From NCBI GenBank assembly GCA_964580675.1, contig CAZOLI010000005.1:62001-126000 (forward strand): a DNA stretch of 64,000 nucleotides, read 5' to 3'. The notes beneath the pieces are model-generated. The model saw nothing but the letters and a program-made list of their open reading frames with translations, did no database searches and was not told the DNA's origin. A program made the translations under genes and the position numbers. Source of the stretch: CAZOLI01 sp964580675 (GTDB lineage Bacteria > Planctomycetota > MHYJ01 > CAYXQY01). This document shows positions 61,578 through 64,000 of the stretch, one piece after another. Numbering within the stretch: the first letter of the stretch is position 1; each line of letters opens with the position of its first letter.

Positions 61578-61916
61578 ATGCCCGAATTAACGGACAAAGA
61601 ATGCCAGGCCTGTGCCGAAGCGGAAGAACCACTCAAAGGAGAAGAACTGACCGATCTTCAGTCGAAACTGGACGATGGCTGGGATGTGGTGGACGAACAT
61701 CACCTCGAAAAGAAATATGAATTTGGCAACTTCCGGGAAGCGCTGAATTTTGTGAATGAAGTCGGGGAACTGGCGGAGGAAGAATTTCACCATCCCGACA
61801 TTACCTTTGGATGGGGATACGCGGAGGTCACCATCTGGACCCATAACGTCGGGGGATTGACCGAGGCCGATTTTGTCTTTGCGGCCAAAACGGATCAACT
61901 ACAGCAGGACGCGTAA
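61578..61916 (+). CDS. phhB: 4a-hydroxytetrahydrobiopterin dehydratase (PCD/DCoH)
   Basis: 112 aa. The family motif EEFHHPDITFGWGYAEVTIW followed by THNVGGLTEADF holds the catalytic His residues. Recycles the pterin cofactor of aromatic amino-acid hydroxylases, or acts in molybdopterin or folate metabolism where no hydroxylase exists; none is seen in the window. GGAGGAAT precedes the ATG, 53 bases after the dehydrogenase. Confidence 0.93.
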   Translation: MPELTDKECQACAEAEEPLKGEELTDLQSKLDDGWDVVDEHHLEKKYEFGNFREALNFVNEVGELAEEEFHHPDITFGWGYAEVTIWTHNVGGLTEADFVFAAKTDQLQQDA

Positions 61917-61986
61917 CCACCTTCTGTCCAAACGCCGATTCGGGGACGACCCATTCCGTCACCGGCCGGCTTCCTGAAGCTTCCTC

Positions 61987-62538
61987 CTATTCTTCCTTCT
62001 CCTTTTTCAGCTCGTCCTCCTTTTCCTTTACCCATTTTTCCTCGACGTTTGCCCGCCGTGCTTTTTGAAGGACTCTCTGTAACCGGTCTCGATCCCCGAT
62101 AGCAGAAAAGTAAAACCAGGCTGATTTATAATTTCCTCGTTCCAGGCTGTCCGTTCCCCTCTCCCGAATTCGCGCGGCAAGCGTTTCCTTCCACGGAGCC
62201 CCAAGTTCCCGAAAACGGCGAATCATGTCCCTGGTCTGTGTTTCCGTCACGTTTTTATCTTGCATCGCTCCGAGAATACATCTCCGCAAACCCGGCACGT
62301 ATTCAATCTCGTAGAATTCCGGCCATGCCTTCAAAAACTTTTTTTGTTCCAGGTAGCGTTTTCCCGCTTTCTTCTGTTTTTGCCGGGATGTTTCGGATGT
62401 CTCGCGATCCTTCTTCCTCGTGGACAACTCCGGGGTCGTGGAACACCCCAACACGACAAACGGAAAGGAAAAAAGAAACCACAACGCGAAAACCTGAGGA
62501 AGCCATGCGGTTTCCAGAGCTTCCACCCGGTACATCAT
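61987..62538 (-). CDS. lipoprotein of unknown function coupled to rnpA
   Basis: 183 aa. Signal sequence (VFALWFLFSFPFVVLGC) ends in a lipobox with Cys32. The rest is helical and highly charged (SRQKQKKAGKRYLEQKKFLK; RRANVEEKWVKEKEDELKKE), with a TPR-like feel (YLEQKKFLKAWPEFYEIEYV, RGNYKSAWFYFSAI). The ATG overlaps the rnpA stop (TAATG). It occupies the position where yidD or yidC normally follows rnpA. Confidence 0.8.
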   Translation of the reverse strand: MMYRVEALETAWLPQVFALWFLFSFPFVVLGCSTTPELSTRKKDRETSETSRQKQKKAGKRYLEQKKFLKAWPEFYEIEYVPGLRRCILGAMQDKNVTETQTRDMIRRFRELGAPWKETLAARIRERGTDSLERGNYKSAWFYFSAIGDRDRLQRVLQKARRANVEEKWVKEKEDELKKEKEE

Positions 62539-62873
62539 TACTCCTCCGAAAGCAATTTAATCAAACTCTTCTTTACCTGATCCCCGGAAAGGGTATCGTG
62601 GTTTTTCGGAATAACGATCATATCAATTCCTTCCGGCAGGTCCGAATACGCCACCCGGAACCCGGCCCGGATCACTCTGTTCAGTCTGTTTCTCCGGGTG
62701 GCCTTGCTCACGGAATTTCCCACGACAATGCCCAGACGCGTTCGATCCGTGAGCCCCTCCGCCGAATAAACAACAAGATGTTCGTCACTACTGACGGATC
62801 CGCTGTCAAAGACCCGATCAAACTCCCACCTTTTCAACAATCGCTTTTCTTTCGGGAAGGACTCATCCGCCAT
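62538..62873 (-). CDS. rnpA: ribonuclease P protein component
   Basis: 111 aa from MADESFPKEKRLLKRWEFDR; the upstream extension to 62939 overlaps yjbQ and is unlikely. The RNA-binding signature GIVVGNSVSKATRRNRLNRV is present, with VIPKNHDTLSGDQVKKSLIK at the end. rpmH, the usual upstream neighbour, is not here; the thiamine-phosphate synthase-like gene lies there instead. Confidence 0.93.
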   Translation of the reverse strand: MADESFPKEKRLLKRWEFDRVFDSGSVSSDEHLVVYSAEGLTDRTRLGIVVGNSVSKATRRNRLNRVIRAGFRVAYSDLPEGIDMIVIPKNHDTLSGDQVKKSLIKLLSEE

Positions 62874-62922
62874 TTGCACGTGATCTTTTGAACGTGTCGT
62901 CACCTGATCACAACTCCTCTCG

Positions 62923-63345
62923 TTACTTCTCACCCACAATTTGAACGGTCAGGTTCCGGTTTCGAGATTTGTTGTCGAAGTCTATAAACACAATTTGCTG
63001 CCAGGTTCCGTGGTCCAGTGAGCCGTCGTGAAACGGAATGGAGATGGATGGACCGAGAAGGGATGCCCGCATATGGGAGTGGCCATTCCCATCCTGCCAC
63101 CGCTCGTGATGGTGATAGTACGCATCCGAGGGGGCAATTTCCTCGAACATTTCTTCGAGGTCCTGTACACAACCCGGCTCGTATTCAACAGTCGTCAGGG
63201 ACCCGGTGCTCCCCGGATTCCAGACACATAAAATGCCATCGCGGAACCCGGAATCATCAAGGGATGATTTCACGCGATCCGTTATATCAATCACATCCGT
63301 GTGACCGTCAGTATCCAGCTTTATGTTTCCGGTATATACGGACAT
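62923..63345 (-). CDS. YjbQ/UPF0047 family protein (secondary thiamine-phosphate synthase-like)
   Basis: 140 aa. Features: GILCVWNPGSTGSLTTVEYE, HHHERWQDGNGHSHMRASLL, GPSISIPFHDGSLDHGTWQQ and VFIDFDNKSRNR. The clustered His residues form the family's metal site. Some members complement thiamine-phosphate synthase mutants weakly; the true role is open. Confidence 0.92.
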   Translation of the reverse strand: MSVYTGNIKLDTDGHTDVIDITDRVKSSLDDSGFRDGILCVWNPGSTGSLTTVEYEPGCVQDLEEMFEEIAPSDAYYHHHERWQDGNGHSHMRASLLGPSISIPFHDGSLDHGTWQQIVFIDFDNKSRNRNLTVQIVGEK

Positions 63346-63419
63346 GGCAGAAAATGTGAAATCACTGAATTCACGAACTTACTTGTGTCCGGAAAACGCT
63401 CGCCGCGCAAGTTCCTCTT

Positions 63420-64000
63420 TTACACCGACAGATCGGCATCCAGTCCCGTGTTCTCCTCTTCGTCAAGGACGGGCTCCACATCCTCCTCGAGAAACTGTTC
63501 GACCTGGGCCCGCGCACGACCGCTCAGCCCGGAGGGGTCCGCCAGTTCCTCCAGTCGATCGTGAATCGGTTCGAAGTTGTTGTCATTTTTCAGTCGTTCC
63601 ACAAGATCATTTTCCTCGCCCTTCTCCACTTTTTCAGCGGCCTTCCTTGCGTGTTTCCGAATGCGTTCATGAATTTTCTGCCGGTTTCCGCCCTTCCGTA
63701 CCATCTCCATCAGCACATCCTCGGTAACCACGTAGGGAAGCTGTGGTTCGAGGTTCTGTCGAATTTTTTCCCGGTTGACAACAAGTCCCCTCGAGACATT
63801 CAGGACCGTACGCAACATTCCATCCGCGGCCTGAAATGCGTGGGGGAAAAGCACGCGTCTGTTGCTGGAATCGTCCAGGCTTCTCTCCATCCATTGCGTG
63901 GAACTGGTATGAGGAGCGTTGCCCGCGTTTTCGATCAGGTAACGGGAAAGTCCACTAATTCTCTCGGACCGAATCGGGTTTTTCTTGTAGGCCATCGCTG
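63420..64000 (-). CDS. purB: adenylosuccinate lyase, C-terminal part (5' end outside window)
   Basis: Purine biosynthesis enzyme. The visible part opens with the fumarase-superfamily loop (A)MAYKKNPIRSERI, which carries the catalytic Ser region in most members just before it, and continues through SRYLIENAGNAPHTSSTQWM, NRRVLFPHAFQAADGMLRTV and QLPYVVTEDVLMEMVRKGGN then R. The frame is open to the window edge, so the real start is beyond base 64000. The ATG at 63995 is internal. Confidence 0.9.
   Translation of the reverse strand, partial: AMAYKKNPIRSERISGLSRYLIENAGNAPHTSSTQWMERSLDDSSNRRVLFPHAFQAADGMLRTVLNVSRGLVVNREKIRQNLEPQLPYVVTEDVLMEMVRKGGNRQKIHERIRKHARKAAEKVEKGEENDLVERLKNDNNFEPIHDRLEELADPSGLSGRARAQVEQFLEEDVEPVLDEEENTGLDADLSV

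Overview
The 64 kb window is dense bacterial chromosome with about 50 genes, no rRNA or tRNA, no insertion sequence, no phage and no CRISPR array. It suggests a flagellated, Gram-negative (LPS-making) bacterium with DAP-type peptidoglycan. Kdo transferase (waaA), P- and L-ring flagellar genes, several lipoproteins, MurE with the DNPR motif and CstA support this. Long Asp/Glu-rich linkers in IF-2, NusA, the PDZ proteins and CsrA, PDZ/HEAT secreted proteins, GldG/DUF4340 genes and a bacterial Ser/Thr kinase fit a Planctomycetota or wider PVC-type lineage, perhaps salt-adapted. That assignment is inference; nothing here proves it.

Layout. 1-452: end of an alpha/beta hydrolase. 410-6855 (minus): nusA-infB-ylxP-rbfA-rph-radical SAM, preceded by a sigma70 promoter and a structured leader RNA (7044-7231). 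7411-10335 (minus): fused FAD/Fe-S 2-hydroxyacid dehydrogenase. 11062-23718 (plus): a 13-gene flagellar block (79-aa orphan, flgF, flgG, flgA, flgH, flgI, flgJ, flgN, flgK, flgL, fliW, csrA, fliC) led by a textbook sigma54 promoter. 23765-36256: cstA, cupin, secA, waaA, a formyl-THF cyclo-ligase relative, a lipoprotein phosphatase, a CsgG-like lipoprotein, an M50/CBS protease, hpf and a protein kinase. 36300-44719 (minus): a short dcw cluster mraZ-(90 aa)-rsmH-ftsL-ftsI-murE-murF-mraY with a six-repeat MraZ operator. 45103-51632 (minus): a 55-aa peptide, ABC ATPase, ABC-2 permease, GldG-like, DUF4340 and nth operon. 51957-59733 (minus): PDZ/thioredoxin scaffold, ECF sigma factor, anti-sigma factor with duplicated zinc-binding domain, protease-dead HtrA homologue and a HEAT/PDZ protein. 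59998-64000: ALDH7-type dehydrogenase, pterin dehydratase, lipoprotein, rnpA, YjbQ and the end of purB.

The best candidate for an undescribed system is the 51957-59733 cluster. It encodes a membrane anti-sigma factor, its ECF sigma factor and three exported proteins with seven PDZ domains in total, one carrying a TlpA-like thioredoxin domain and one an HtrA fold lacking all three catalytic residues. Two promoter-like sites of the same form (GGAAC[C/T], 16 bases, G[T/G]CTTT) sit before the scaffold gene and before the sigma gene, and the anti-sigma factor ends in a PDZ-ligand-like -Val-Asp-Phe. I infer an envelope-stress circuit in which PDZ proteins sense or hold ligands without proteolysis by the HtrA member. 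Other notable points are a consensus CsrA site on the fliC ribosome-binding site beside fliW-csrA, and a 55-aa double-cysteine peptide heading the ABC operon.
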